NCBI RefSeq assembly: GCF_014207445.1
Contig: NZ_JACHEM010000001.1
Location: 496,001-560,000 of the forward strand
Source of the DNA: Streptomyces candidus
Lineage (GTDB): Bacteria > Actinomycetota > Actinomycetes > Streptomycetales > Streptomycetaceae
Length of the DNA stretch: 64,000 nucleotides
Direction of reading: 5' to 3'
Positions 50,222 to 59,141 of this stretch are shown piece by piece (position 1 is the stretch's first letter; each line of letters begins with the position of its first letter). The notes under the pieces were generated by a model. The model was not told the DNA's origin. It saw nothing but the letters and a program-made list of their open reading frames with translations, and did not search any database. A program made the position numbers and the translations under genes.

Positions 50222-51733
50222 TCAGTGAGTGAAGTTCTCGGTGTGGATGCGGGCGTCCGGCACCCCGGCCCGCCGCAGCGACGCCACCGCCGCGTCCGCC
50301 ATGCCGGGCGGCCCGCACAGGTACACGTCGTGCTCGGCGATGTCGGGCAGCAGGTCGTGCAGGGCCCGGGGGGCGAGCGGGTCGTATCCGGAGTCCGACG
50401 CGCCCAGCAGGAAGTGCAGGCCGGCCCCTGTGCGCCGGGCGATCTCCTCCAGCTCCGCGCGCAGCACCAACTGTCCCGCGTGCCGCGCCCGGTAGAGCAG
50501 CGTCACCTCCCCGGGGCCGCCCGGCAGCGTCTCGAAGAGCGCCCGCATCGGGGTGATTCCCACTCCGCCCGCGATCAGCAGCACCTTCCGCCGGGTCCGC
50601 CGGTGCGCGGTCATCGCCCCGAAGGGCCCCGTCGTCACCACCCGCGTCCCCGCGCGCAGCCGCCGCAGCCGCCGCGTGTGGTCCCCGGCGGCCTTCACCG
50701 TGATCCGGAGCATGTCGTCCTTCACCGGCGCCGACAGCGAGAACGGCAGCGCCGTGTGCCAGACGCGCCGTTGCAGGAACCGCCAACGGAAGAACTGCCC
50801 CGGCTCCGCCCGCAGTTCCGCCACCCCGATCCCCTGCACCAGCACGGACACGACGCCCGGCCCCTCGTCCCGCACCTCGCACACCCGCAGGCTGTGCCGC
50901 AGGGCCTGCCGCACCGGCACCACGGCCCGGTACCAGACCAGCAGCACCGCCACTCCCGCGTGCAGCAGCGCCCACCCCCACAGCGTCACCGGGCTCCCGG
51001 CCACATCGGGCCCGACCAGCTGGTGCGCGAAGGCCAGCGCGGCCCCCACGTACGTCAGCAGGTGGACGGCCCGCCACGCCTCGTGCCCGACCTTCCTCCG
51101 CACGGTGCGTACGGAACTCACCCCGGCCGCCGCCAGCAGCACGGTCCCGGCCGTCGCGGCGAGGATCCCGCCGTAGCCGAGCAGGTCGACGGCGGCTGTG
51201 AACAGGTCCACGTCCGCGTGCACGGCGTACCCGCACAGCGCGAGCAGGCCGTGCCCCGCGCACAGCGACAGCACGTGCCGTCCGCCCCGGGCGTGCCACC
51301 GTGCGAGCCGGTCCGCCCCCACCCCGTGCTCGACGGCCGGCACCCGCGCCATCAGGAACAGCATGACGAGCACCCCGTACCCCGCGAGCAGCCCGCTGAG
51401 ATGCGCCGCGGACGCGAACACCGCGTCCAGCCGGAACGACGGGACCGCCTGCACGCCCCAGGTCACGCACACCACGCCGATCCCGCCGACGATCCCGGCC
51501 CGCACGGTGCGGGGGGACAGCCGCGACGGCATCCGCACGGCCACGGCGGCAGGTGGTGTGCGGGTCATGGGCGGCACCCCGGGACCCGCCGTCGCCGCCA
51601 CGGCCCCCGGCCCCCACGGGGCCCCCGCCACGGCGGCGGTCCGGGGGGCGGCGGCAGGGACGTATGCGCGGGACAGATATGCCGCCAGGGCGGGGTGGGC
51701 ATCTGCCTGCGGCGGGGTGGCCTCGATCGTCAC
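50222..51733 (-). CDS. Ferric reductase-like membrane flavocytochrome
   Basis: A 503-residue protein. An N-terminal Ala/Pro-rich tail is followed by about six membrane helices with histidines in the ferric-reductase pattern (RHVLSLCAGHGLLAL, VHLLTYVGAALAFAHQLVG). Then comes an FAD domain (PFSLSAPV) and an NAD(P) domain (LLIAGGVGITPMR, DVYLCGPPGMAD). It moves electrons from NAD(P)H across the membrane to heme. Homologues usually sit beside an FMN-binding-domain protein; none is here. Confidence 0.87.
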   Translation of the reverse strand: MTIEATPPQADAHPALAAYLSRAYVPAAAPRTAAVAGAPWGPGAVAATAGPGVPPMTRTPPAAVAVRMPSRLSPRTVRAGIVGGIGVVCVTWGVQAVPSFRLDAVFASAAHLSGLLAGYGVLVMLFLMARVPAVEHGVGADRLARWHARGGRHVLSLCAGHGLLALCGYAVHADVDLFTAAVDLLGYGGILAATAGTVLLAAAGVSSVRTVRRKVGHEAWRAVHLLTYVGAALAFAHQLVGPDVAGSPVTLWGWALLHAGVAVLLVWYRAVVPVRQALRHSLRVCEVRDEGPGVVSVLVQGIGVAELRAEPGQFFRWRFLQRRVWHTALPFSLSAPVKDDMLRITVKAAGDHTRRLRRLRAGTRVVTTGPFGAMTAHRRTRRKVLLIAGGVGITPMRALFETLPGGPGEVTLLYRARHAGQLVLRAELEEIARRTGAGLHFLLGASDSGYDPLAPRALHDLLPDIAEHDVYLCGPPGMADAAVASLRRAGVPDARIHTENFTH

Positions 51734-51911
51734 GCCGCCGAATCTAGACCCACCAGGTGGCGCGAACAGGCTGGTCAGGGGCCGTACGACGGTTCCTTAA
51801 GGCAGCCTTGAGACAGCCCTGAAGGGGGATTAAGGGCAGTACGGGACGGGGCGCCGCACCGGGCAGGATCGGGGACCGGCGGCGGCGTACCGGCCGTCCT
51901 AGAATGACCCA

Positions 51912-52232
51912 ATGATCTTTATTGTCGTGAAGTTCCCCGTCAAGCCCGAGTACGTCGACTCCTGGATGGAGCACGTGGACGCGTTCACCTCGGCGACACG
52001 CGCCGAGCCCGGCAACCTGTGGTTCGAGTGGTCCCGCAGTGTCGAGGACCCCCACGAGTACGTGCTGGTGGAGGCCTTCCAGGACGACGCGGCCGAGGCA
52101 CACGTGACCTCGGACCACTTCCGCGCGGGCCTGGACGCGATGCGCCCGTTGCTGCGCCGCACGCCCCGCATCGTCAGCCCAACGATCGAGGGCGCGACGG
52201 GCTGGAGCGAGATGGGCGAACTCCGGATCTGA
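51912..52232 (+). CDS. Antibiotic biosynthesis monooxygenase (ABM) family protein
   Basis: A 106-residue ferredoxin-like dimeric protein, close to YgiN-type putative quinol monooxygenases: IVVKFPVKPEYVDSWMEHVD, then GNLWFEWSRS and YVLVEAFQDDAAEAHV. It acts without cofactor if the family function holds. A TAGAAT hexamer lies 6 bases before the ATG and there is no Shine-Dalgarno sequence, so the mRNA is probably leaderless. The neighbours are unrelated. Confidence 0.87.
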   Translation: MIFIVVKFPVKPEYVDSWMEHVDAFTSATRAEPGNLWFEWSRSVEDPHEYVLVEAFQDDAAEAHVTSDHFRAGLDAMRPLLRRTPRIVSPTIEGATGWSEMGELRI

Positions 52233-52268
52233 GCCGGCCGGGCGAAGGGGCGGAGGCGGCGCGGGCGC

Positions 52269-52685
52269 TCAGCCCTCGACGACCGCCGGGTCCATCCAGA
52301 CGACCTCCCAGTTGTGCCCGTCGGGGTCCTGGAAGGAGCGGCCGTACATGGTGCCGTAGTCCATCGGCTCGTTCGCGGGGGTGGCGCCCGCCGCGAGGGC
52401 CGCGTCGCAGAGTTCGTCGACCTTGGCGCGGCTCTCGGCGCTGATCCCGATGAGAGCCTCGGTGGTGGTCGCCGTGTCCGCGATGTCCTTCTTGGTGAAC
52501 TCCTTGAAACGCGGTTCGGTCAGGAGCATCACCACGATGGTGTCGCTGATGACCACCGACGCGGTCTTGTCGTCCGAGAACTGCTTGTTGATCGTGAAGC
52601 CCAGCTCGACGAAGAAGTTCTTCGAGACCTCCAGGTCCTTGACGGGGAGGTTCAGGAAGATCATCTGCGGGGTCTGCTGCGACAT
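52269..52685 (-). CDS. VOC family protein (glyoxalase-like)
   Basis: A 138-residue vicinal-oxygen-chelate fold protein: MIFLNLPVKDLEVSKNFFVE at the start and GRSFQDPDGHNWEVVWMDP at the end. The end of each beta-alpha-beta unit lacks a full set of metal ligands, so catalysis is uncertain. Homologues are annotated as glyoxalase or extradiol dioxygenase relatives without function. It converges on the ABM gene. Confidence 0.87.
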   Translation of the reverse strand: MSQQTPQMIFLNLPVKDLEVSKNFFVELGFTINKQFSDDKTASVVISDTIVVMLLTEPRFKEFTKKDIADTATTTEALIGISAESRAKVDELCDAALAAGATPANEPMDYGTMYGRSFQDPDGHNWEVVWMDPAVVEG

Positions 52686-52790
52686 GATGCGTTCTCTCGT
52701 CTCTGTCGGTCCGGCGCGGCCCCTGTGCCGTCGCCCTTCACCGATATAGACCGGGGGCGAGCCGAAAAATCATCGCCTCCGGGAAGAAAA

Positions 52791-53112
52791 ATGACACAGC
52801 ATTCGAACGCGCGCCGCGGGAAGGCCGAGGACACCGCCCGCACCCACGCCGAGGGCGACTGCCAGTGCGGTGCGAGCCGTACGGTCACGGCCTCCCCGGC
52901 GCGTTCCCTGGCGGCCTTCACGTACCCGGAGGTGCGCCGGCGGTGGCTCCCGGGCAGCGGGTTCGCGCTCCGTACCCACCGGCCCGCCGCCGCACTGACC
53001 GCCGACTGCACGCACCGAGGTGCCGGGACCCCGGGCGGTGGCGGCCGCGGAGGAGTTCTGGAAGGAACGACTCGGCGCGCTGAAGGCGTTGCTGGAACAG
53101 TGCTCCCGGACC
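52791..53112 (+). pseudogene. Degraded SRPBCC (AHSA1-like) gene
   Basis: Two pieces of one family appear in different frames. The first (from ATG 52791) includes AAFTYPEVRRRWLPGSGFAL and RTHRPAAALTADC, the start of an AHSA1 domain. The second, one frame on, reads AAAEEFWKERLGALKALLE, the usual C-terminal helix. The intervening strand region is missing, so an internal deletion with a frameshift has destroyed the gene. Confidence 0.7.
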
Positions 53113-53216
53113 GTGTGCGCGGCGTTCGGCACGCCGTCGTCCCTCCGGCGGGCCGGCGTTCAGGCGCCTCGCCCGGGGCGCGCGACAGTCCCGCAGCGAC
53201 GAGTGATCTCCTTGCA

Positions 53217-53244
53217 TTCACCGGGAGTTGACGCCATGTCAATT
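53217..53244 (+). promoter_or_regulatory. Possible PHO-box-like direct repeats
   Basis: TTCACCGGGAG, TTGACGCCATG and TCAATTCCCTA sit at an 11-bp period about 75 bp before the PhoX-like gene. Streptomyces PhoP boxes are 11-bp repeats resembling GTTCACC, but only the first unit matches well. Confidence 0.25.
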
Positions 53245-53296
53245 CCCTACTCCTATGTTCCGTTGTCACACCGTCCCCACCCCCCAGGAGTGAGAC

Positions 53297-54457
53297 ATGG
53301 AACGCCGTACTTTCCTGCGCACCGCCGTCATGGGCACCTCCGCCGCCGCGTTCGGCGGCACGTTGTGGCGCGGCGCGGCGCACGCCGACCCCGCGCAGCC
53401 GGGAGCCGGGCCGTACGGGGCGCTGCGCGCCGCCGACGCCAACGGCATCCAGCTGCCGGCCGGATTCACCAGCCGGATCGTCGCCAGATCCGGGCAGAAG
53501 GTCGCCGGTACCTCGTACACCTGGCACAACGCCCCCGACGGCGGCGCCTGTTACGCCGACGGCACCGGCTGGATCTACGTCTCCAACTCGGAGATCAACC
53601 CCTCCGGCGGCGCGGGCGCGATCCGCTTCTCCGCCACCGGCGCGATCACCTCCGCGTACCGCATCCTGTCCTCCACCCGGCAGAACTGCGCCGGCGGCAC
53701 GACCCCGTGGAACACCTGGCTGTCCTGCGAGGAGGTCGACCGGGGCTATGTGTACGAGACCGACCCGTGGGGCGTGAAGGCGGCCGTCCGCCGTGACGCC
53801 ATGGGGCGCTTCAAGCACGAGGCGGCGGCGGCCGACCCGGTGCGCAAGGTCGTCTACCTCACCGAGGACGTCTCGGACGGCTGCTTCTACCGGTTCACCC
53901 CCACCACCTGGGGAAACCTTTCCGCAGGCAAGCTGGAGGTGCTGCGGATGGGCTCGGGCACCAGCGGCCCGGTCACCTGGGCCACCGTCCCCGACCCGTC
54001 CGGCGCGTCCACCGCCACCCGCAACCAGGTCTCCGGCGCCAAGCGCTTCACCGGCGGCGAGGGCTGCTACTACGCGAACGACGTCTGCTTCTTCACCACC
54101 AAGGGCGACAACCGGGTCTGGAAGTACGACGCCGCTGCCCAGCGCCTCGACCTCGCCTACGACGACTCCCTGGTCACCGGCGGCAGCGCGCCCCTCACCG
54201 GCGTCGACAACGTCACCGGCACGGCCTCCGGCGACCTCTACGTGGCCGAGGACGGCGGCAACATGGAGATCTGCGTGATCACCCCCGCCGACGTCGTCTC
54301 GCCGTTCCTGCGCATCGGCGGGCAGTCCGGCTCGGAGATCACCGGCCCCGCCTTCTCGCCCGACGGCAAGCGGCTGTACTTCTCCAGCCAGCGCGGTACG
54401 TCCGGCAGCTCGTCCGGCGGCATCACCTACGAGGTGACGGGCCCGTTCCGGGCGTAG
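53297..54457 (+). CDS. PhoX-like secreted protein (DUF839), Tat-exported
   Basis: A 386-residue exported protein. The Tat signal has RRTFLR and ends near AHA (residue 31). The mature part is a beta-propeller of the PhoX/DUF839 family (TWLSCEEVDRG, YLTEDVSDGCFYRF, NVTGTASGDLYVAEDGGN, FSPDGKRLYFSSQRG). PhoX enzymes are Ca/Fe alkaline phosphatases. This one is shorter than typical PhoX, so the activity should be taken as likely but unproven. It overlaps the convergent regulator gene by 31 bp. Confidence 0.83.
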   Translation: MERRTFLRTAVMGTSAAAFGGTLWRGAAHADPAQPGAGPYGALRAADANGIQLPAGFTSRIVARSGQKVAGTSYTWHNAPDGGACYADGTGWIYVSNSEINPSGGAGAIRFSATGAITSAYRILSSTRQNCAGGTTPWNTWLSCEEVDRGYVYETDPWGVKAAVRRDAMGRFKHEAAAADPVRKVVYLTEDVSDGCFYRFTPTTWGNLSAGKLEVLRMGSGTSGPVTWATVPDPSGASTATRNQVSGAKRFTGGEGCYYANDVCFFTTKGDNRVWKYDAAAQRLDLAYDDSLVTGGSAPLTGVDNVTGTASGDLYVAEDGGNMEICVITPADVVSPFLRIGGQSGSEITGPAFSPDGKRLYFSSQRGTSGSSSGGITYEVTGPFRA

Positions 54458-55428
54458 ATCGGCTGCTGCGCCACGGGGGCCGTCCCGCCGCCGCCCCGCA
54501 GCAGGGCGGCCCCCAGCGGCGTCAGCGAGTGCAGCACGGCGCTGCCGTGGCGCAGGGTGTCCACCAGCCCCGCCTCCCGCAGCACGCACGCGTGCTGGCT
54601 GGCGGAGGCGAGCGACACCCCGGCCCGGCGGGCCAGCTCGCTCGTCGTACAGCCGTGCTCGATGGCCCGCAGCACCGCGGACCGGGTGTGCCCGACGAGG
54701 CGGCCGAGGTACGGGGCGGACGGGGCGTCGGGGGTACGGGGGGTGGCGTGCTCCACGGGGTACACCAGCACCGGCGGCAGCTTCTGGTCGTACAGCATCA
54801 CCGGCGCCCCCTGGCAGAAGAAGGACGGCTGGAGCCGCAGCCCCCGTCCGCCCAGGTGCACTTCGCGCTCCGCGGGATAGTCCGCCTCCAGCACGGGAGG
54901 GCGCCAGCGCAGTCCCGGCGGCAGCGAGGCGAGCAGCGCGTCCGTGCCGCCGTCGAGGAGGGCACGGCCCCTGGCTGCCCGGTCGGCCTCGATGCGGGCG
55001 CGCAGGTGCGGCCAGTACGGGGCGACCGCGGCCCGGTGATGGTCGCCCAGGGCATCCACGAGAGCTCCGAGCGCCGGAGGATCCTTCGCCTCGCCCGTCA
55101 CGAGGCCGACCTCCTCGGCCACCCGCTCCTCCGGCGTGGCCCGCACCGCGGCCACCCCTTCCTCCCACCCCTGCACGCCCTCCGCGGGGGTGAGGAAGTC
55201 GGGGAAGTAGCCGCGCGGCGGCACCACGGACGCGAGCATGCGGCGTCCGCCGCTTCTGCCGCCGCTCGCCAGCCGGGTCCGCGCCTCGCTGCGCCACTGG
55301 CCGTACACCCGCCCGCCGCGCCGGTCACGCAGCCGGTGGAAGCTCAGGACCGTCTCCCACAGGGCGTCCGGACGGGCGGCGATCCGCACCCGTGCGAGGT
55401 CCTCCCCCGTGAAGTGGATACGCAGCAC
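54427..55428 (-). CDS. Large ArsR-type winged-helix regulator (DUF5937-like), paralogue 2
   Basis: A 333-residue paralogue of the regulator at 37489-38520, sharing MLRIHFTGEDLARVRIAARPD at the start, YFPDFLTPAEGV and PSFFCQGAP in the middle, and the winged helix TTSELARRAGVSLASASQHA at the C-terminus. No metal-binding cysteine pairs are seen. GTG 55428 matches the start of the paralogue. It is probably autoregulated or acts on the adjacent PhoX-like gene, but no operator is evident. Confidence 0.82.
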   Translation of the reverse strand: MLRIHFTGEDLARVRIAARPDALWETVLSFHRLRDRRGGRVYGQWRSEARTRLASGGRSGGRRMLASVVPPRGYFPDFLTPAEGVQGWEEGVAAVRATPEERVAEEVGLVTGEAKDPPALGALVDALGDHHRAAVAPYWPHLRARIEADRAARGRALLDGGTDALLASLPPGLRWRPPVLEADYPAEREVHLGGRGLRLQPSFFCQGAPVMLYDQKLPPVLVYPVEHATPRTPDAPSAPYLGRLVGHTRSAVLRAIEHGCTTSELARRAGVSLASASQHACVLREAGLVDTLRHGSAVLHSLTPLGAALLRGGGGTAPVAQQPIYARNGPVTS

Positions 55429-56025
55429 CACCGACCCAACTCCCCACCCTAGCCCGTCGATTGCATCCGCAACCATTGCCCCTGTCGAGTATGCACGCAC
55501 TTACACCCGGTCACCACGGCCTTTCGGCCACACTTGAAACGGCTCGCGGCGCCGGGTGGCCGGGCGGGAAGCTGGGCGGTGTCGGACGGACGGTTGCGGT
55601 GCGACACCGAATGGGCGGGGCGAAGGCCGTGGGGGGCTTCGTCTTGCTTGACGGCGGTGTGCACGGCGGCGGAGTCGGTCGTCCGGCTCAGGTGCCGGGG
55701 CGCGGTGAACGGGTGGGGATCCGTACACCGCGCCCCGCACCGTGCGACCAGCACCCATGAACGAAGGTCAACTTTTCAACTGCCACTTTGCAGCCTGGAG
55801 TTGAACTCCACTCTTCGCAAGGGGCTCCGAGCGGGCGCCCCGCGTTCCGCAGCTCTCCGCGGCCGTGCTCCGTCCGGCGCGGCGCCCGTGGCCGCGGGGG
55901 CCGGACACGCCGGAGCGGCGGCACCCCCGCACAGGGTGCCGCCGCTCCGCAGGAGCCGGATCGTTCGCCGGGGTGAGGGTGGGTGAGGTTCCGGCGGCGG
56001 ATCCGGTGGTCTCGCGGGAAGGACG
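55429..56025. other. Non-coding region between the regulator and ppdk
   Basis: 597 bp with no supported gene; open frames here have no ribosome binding site or recognisable product. An AT-richer island at 55760-55830 contains a perfect palindrome (listed separately) and a CTGCCACTTTGCAG hairpin (55780-55793). GC-rich runs near 55850-55950 resemble terminator-type sequence downstream of ppdk. Confidence 0.5.
55796..55810. promoter_or_regulatory. Perfect palindrome in an AT-rich island
   Basis: TGGAGTTGAACTCCA has 7-bp arms around a central G. On the minus strand it is followed by TTGAAAAGTTGACC (55765-55778), which looks like promoter sequence, yet no convincing gene follows. Confidence 0.45.
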
Positions 56026-58764
56026 TCAGCGGCTGTCGCTGCCCGCCGACTGGGCCGCCGCGCGGCCCGCTTCCAGCCGGGCGACCGGAATACGGAACGG
56101 GGAGCAGGAGACGTAGTCCAGGCCCACCTCGTGGAAGAAGTGGACGGACTCCGGGTCGCCGCCGTGCTCGCCGCAGACGCCGAGCTTGAGGTCGGGGCGG
56201 GTCCTGCGGCCGGCCTCGACGGCCTGCTTCACCAGCGCGCCGACGCCGTCGCGGTCGATCGTCTCGAACGGGGAGACGCCGAAGATGCCCTTTTCGAGGT
56301 ACGCGGTGAAGAAGGACGCCTCGACGTCGTCGCGGGAGAAGCCCCACACCGTCTGGGTCAGGTCGTTGGTGCCGAAGGAGAAGAACTCCGCGGCCTCCGC
56401 GATCTGACCGGCGGTGATGGCGGCGCGCGGCAGCTCGATCATCGTGCCGAGCGCCAGCTTGAGGTCGATGCCGTGGGCCGCCTCGACCTCGGCGATGACC
56501 GTCTCGGCCTCCTCGCGGACGAACTCCAGCTCCTGCACGGAGCCGACGAGCGGGATCATGATCTCCGCACGCGGGTCGCCCTTGGCGTTCTTGCGGGCGG
56601 CGGCGGCCTCGGCGATGGCGCGGATCTGCATGGTGAACAGGCCGGGGATGACCAGGCCCAGGCGGACGCCGCGCAGGCCGAGCATCGGGTTCTGCTCGTG
56701 CAGGCGGTGCACGGCCTGCAACAGGCGCAGATCGTTCTCGTTGGCGTCCTTGCGGGACTCGGCGAGGGCGACCCGTACCGACAGCTCGGTGATGTCGGGC
56801 AGGAACTCGTGCAGCGGCGGGTCCAGCAGGCGGACGGTGACCGGCAGGCCGTCCATGGCCTCGAAGAGCTCTATGAAGTCCTTTTTCTGCAGCGGCAGCA
56901 GGCTCTTGAGGGCGTCCTCGCGCTCGTCGTCGGTGTCCGCGAGGATCAGCTTCTCGACCATCTCGCGGCGCTCACCGAGGAACATGTGCTCGGTGCGGCA
57001 CAGGCCGATCCCCTGGGCACCGAAGCGGCGGGCGCGCAGCGCGTCCTCGGCGTTGTCGGCGTTGGCCCGCACCCGCAGCCGGCGGCGGCGGTCCGCGTAC
57101 GCCATGATCCGGTGCACGGCCTCGACCAGCTCGTCGGCGTCGTCGGCGCCGGCGTGCATCCGGCCCTCGAAGTACTCGACGACCGGCGAGGGGACGACCG
57201 GGACCTCACCGAGGTAGACCTTGCCGGAGGAGCCGTCGATGGAGACGACGTCGCCCTCCTCGACCACGGTGCTGCCGACGGTCAGGCGGCGGCGCTTGGT
57301 GTCGACCTCGATCTCCTCGGCACCGCAGACACACGTCTTGCCCATGCCGCGGGCGACGACGGCGGCGTGGGACGTCTTGCCGCCGCGCGAGGTCAGGATG
57401 CCCTCGGCGGCGATCATGCCGTCGAGGTCGTCGGGGTTGGTCTCGCGGCGGATCAGGATGACCTTCTCGCCGGAGCGCGACCACTTGACGGCCGTGTACG
57501 AGTCGAAGACGGCCTTGCCGACAGCCGCGCCCGGCGAGGCGGCGATGCCGCGGCCCAGCAGCTGCGTCTTCGCTTCGTCGTCGAAGCGCGGGAACATCAG
57601 CTGGGCGAGCTGGGCACCGTTGACCCGCTGGAGGGCCTCCGCCTCGTCGATCAGGCCCTGGTCGACGAGCTGCGTGGCGATGCGGAACGCGGCACCGGCG
57701 GTGCGCTTGCCGACGCGGGTCTGGAGCATCCAGAGCTGACCGCGCTCGATGGTGAACTCGATGTCGCAGAGATCCTTGTAGTGGGTCTCCAGCGTCTCCA
57801 TGATCTGCATGAGCTGGTCGTACGACTTCTTGTCGAGCGACTCCAGATCGGCGAGCGGGACGGTGTTGCGGATGCCCGCCACCACGTCCTCGCCCTGCGC
57901 GTTCTGCAGGTAGTCGCCGTAGACGCCCTGGTGGCCGGAGGCCGGGTCGCGGGTGAAGGCGACGCCCGTGCCGGAGTCGGGGCCGAGGTTGCCGAAGACC
58001 ATGGAGCAGACGTTGACCGCGGTGCCGAGGTCGCCGGGGATGCGCTCCTGGCGGCGGTAGAGCTTGGCGCGGTCGGTGTTCCACGAGTCGAAGACCGCGT
58101 TGATCGCGAGGTCCATCTGCTCGCGCGGGTCCTGCGGGAAGTCGCGGCCGCACGCGTCGGAGACGATCTTCTTGAACTTCTTGACGAGCCTCTTGAGGTC
58201 GGCGGCCTCCAGGTCGGTGTCGACCTTCACCTTCTTGGCCGTCTTGGCCTCTTCGAGCGCGTCCTCGAAGAGCTCGCCGTCCACGCCGAGGACGGTCTTG
58301 CCGAACATCTGGATCAGCCGCCGGTAGGAGTCCCAGGCGAAGCGCTCGTCCCCGCCGGCCTGCTTCGCGAGCCCGGTGACGGACTTGTCGGAAAGGCCGA
58401 TGTTGAGGACCGTGTCCATCATGCCGGGCATCGAGAACTTCGCGCCGGAACGGACCGAGACCAGCAGCGGGTCGTCCGCCTGGCCGAGCTTCTTGCCCAT
58501 CTTCGCCTCAAGGGCGTCGAGGTGCGCGCTGACCTCGTCGCGCAGTTCCTTGGGGGCGTCGCCGCTGTCGAGGTAGACCTTGCAGGCCTCGGTCGTGATG
58601 GTGAACCCCGGAGGCACCGGCAGACCGAGGTTGGTCATCTCGGCGAGGTTCGCGCCCTTGCCCCCGAGGAGGTCCTTGAGGTCCCTGTTCCCCTCGGTGA
58701 AGTCATAGACGAACTTCTGCGCGGTGGAGTGCGCAACTACGTGGGGTTCTTTGTTTTCCGACAC
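56026..58764 (-). CDS. ppdK: Pyruvate, phosphate dikinase
   Basis: A 912-residue enzyme interconverting pyruvate, ATP and Pi with PEP, AMP and PPi. The N-terminal nucleotide domain starts KDLLGGKGANLAEM, the swivelling phosphohistidine domain has His466 in GGKTSHAAVVARGMG, and the C-terminal PEP/pyruvate domain carries CGEHGGDP (about Cys831). Streptomyces uses it in gluconeogenesis or PEP supply for aromatic precursors. GTG start with GGAG upstream. The 5' leader has a stem-loop. Confidence 0.96.
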   Translation of the reverse strand: MSENKEPHVVAHSTAQKFVYDFTEGNRDLKDLLGGKGANLAEMTNLGLPVPPGFTITTEACKVYLDSGDAPKELRDEVSAHLDALEAKMGKKLGQADDPLLVSVRSGAKFSMPGMMDTVLNIGLSDKSVTGLAKQAGGDERFAWDSYRRLIQMFGKTVLGVDGELFEDALEEAKTAKKVKVDTDLEAADLKRLVKKFKKIVSDACGRDFPQDPREQMDLAINAVFDSWNTDRAKLYRRQERIPGDLGTAVNVCSMVFGNLGPDSGTGVAFTRDPASGHQGVYGDYLQNAQGEDVVAGIRNTVPLADLESLDKKSYDQLMQIMETLETHYKDLCDIEFTIERGQLWMLQTRVGKRTAGAAFRIATQLVDQGLIDEAEALQRVNGAQLAQLMFPRFDDEAKTQLLGRGIAASPGAAVGKAVFDSYTAVKWSRSGEKVILIRRETNPDDLDGMIAAEGILTSRGGKTSHAAVVARGMGKTCVCGAEEIEVDTKRRRLTVGSTVVEEGDVVSIDGSSGKVYLGEVPVVPSPVVEYFEGRMHAGADDADELVEAVHRIMAYADRRRRLRVRANADNAEDALRARRFGAQGIGLCRTEHMFLGERREMVEKLILADTDDEREDALKSLLPLQKKDFIELFEAMDGLPVTVRLLDPPLHEFLPDITELSVRVALAESRKDANENDLRLLQAVHRLHEQNPMLGLRGVRLGLVIPGLFTMQIRAIAEAAAARKNAKGDPRAEIMIPLVGSVQELEFVREEAETVIAEVEAAHGIDLKLALGTMIELPRAAITAGQIAEAAEFFSFGTNDLTQTVWGFSRDDVEASFFTAYLEKGIFGVSPFETIDRDGVGALVKQAVEAGRRTRPDLKLGVCGEHGGDPESVHFFHEVGLDYVSCSPFRIPVARLEAGRAAAQSAGSDSR

Positions 58765-59016
58765 GGGTCTCGGCTCCTCAAAGACGCGGTGGCTGCCCTG
58801 ACGGCGAGGAACATACCCAGATCGAAGGTGTCTGGGTACGTCTACTTAACCGTCATACGGCTTTAACCGCCTGTCCGCCAGCAGATCGAAAGCGGTCCGC
58901 GCCCAGCGCCACCGTCGCCACTCTGTTCAAGAGTCGAACGCATCACCACGGACAGCCAGCACGAGCGCCCGAACGATCGACTCTCGGTGACGCAAGCCAG
59001 GGAAAGGTGAAAAAAG
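58765..59016. other. Leader and promoter region of ppdK
   Basis: About 250 bp upstream of ppdK. On the minus strand GGTTAAAGCCGTATGACGGT, then TAAGTAGACG, is the likely promoter zone, followed by a stem-loop in the leader. The distal part (58870-59000) shows no gene. Confidence 0.4.
58814..58838. promoter_or_regulatory. Stem-loop or operator in the ppdK leader
   Basis: Perfect 8-bp arms TACCCAGA/TCTGGGTA around 9 bases, about 50 bp before the ppdK start. It could be a protein-binding dyad or a leader hairpin that affects translation. Confidence 0.45.
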
Positions 59017-59043
59017 AAAGGGTGGCACTGGGTGCCACCCTTT
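59017..59043 (-). terminator. Intrinsic terminator of the dihydrouridine synthase gene
   Basis: 11-bp arms AAAGGGTGGCA/TGCCACCCTTT with a five-base loop. On the minus strand the stem is followed by CTTTTTTCACC, a true U tract, about 100 bp after the dus stop. Confidence 0.92.
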
Positions 59044-59141
59044 GGGAATTGCATTCCGCCGCTAAGTGCTCATCTGAGCGTCTACACCATCAGGCGTGGC
59101 GAGAATCACGCCGCCCACCCTCCGGTACCGGAACTCGGATC

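Noticed and set aside
55501..55758. Minus-strand ORF following the TTGAAAAGTTGACC sequence
   Set aside because: The ATG follows the promoter-like sequence closely, but the product is Arg/Pro-rich low complexity, has no ribosome binding site and no recognisable domain.
56131..58866. Plus-strand open frame opposite ppdK
   Set aside because: It mirrors ppdK codon by codon and has no start signal; it is a GC-rich shadow.
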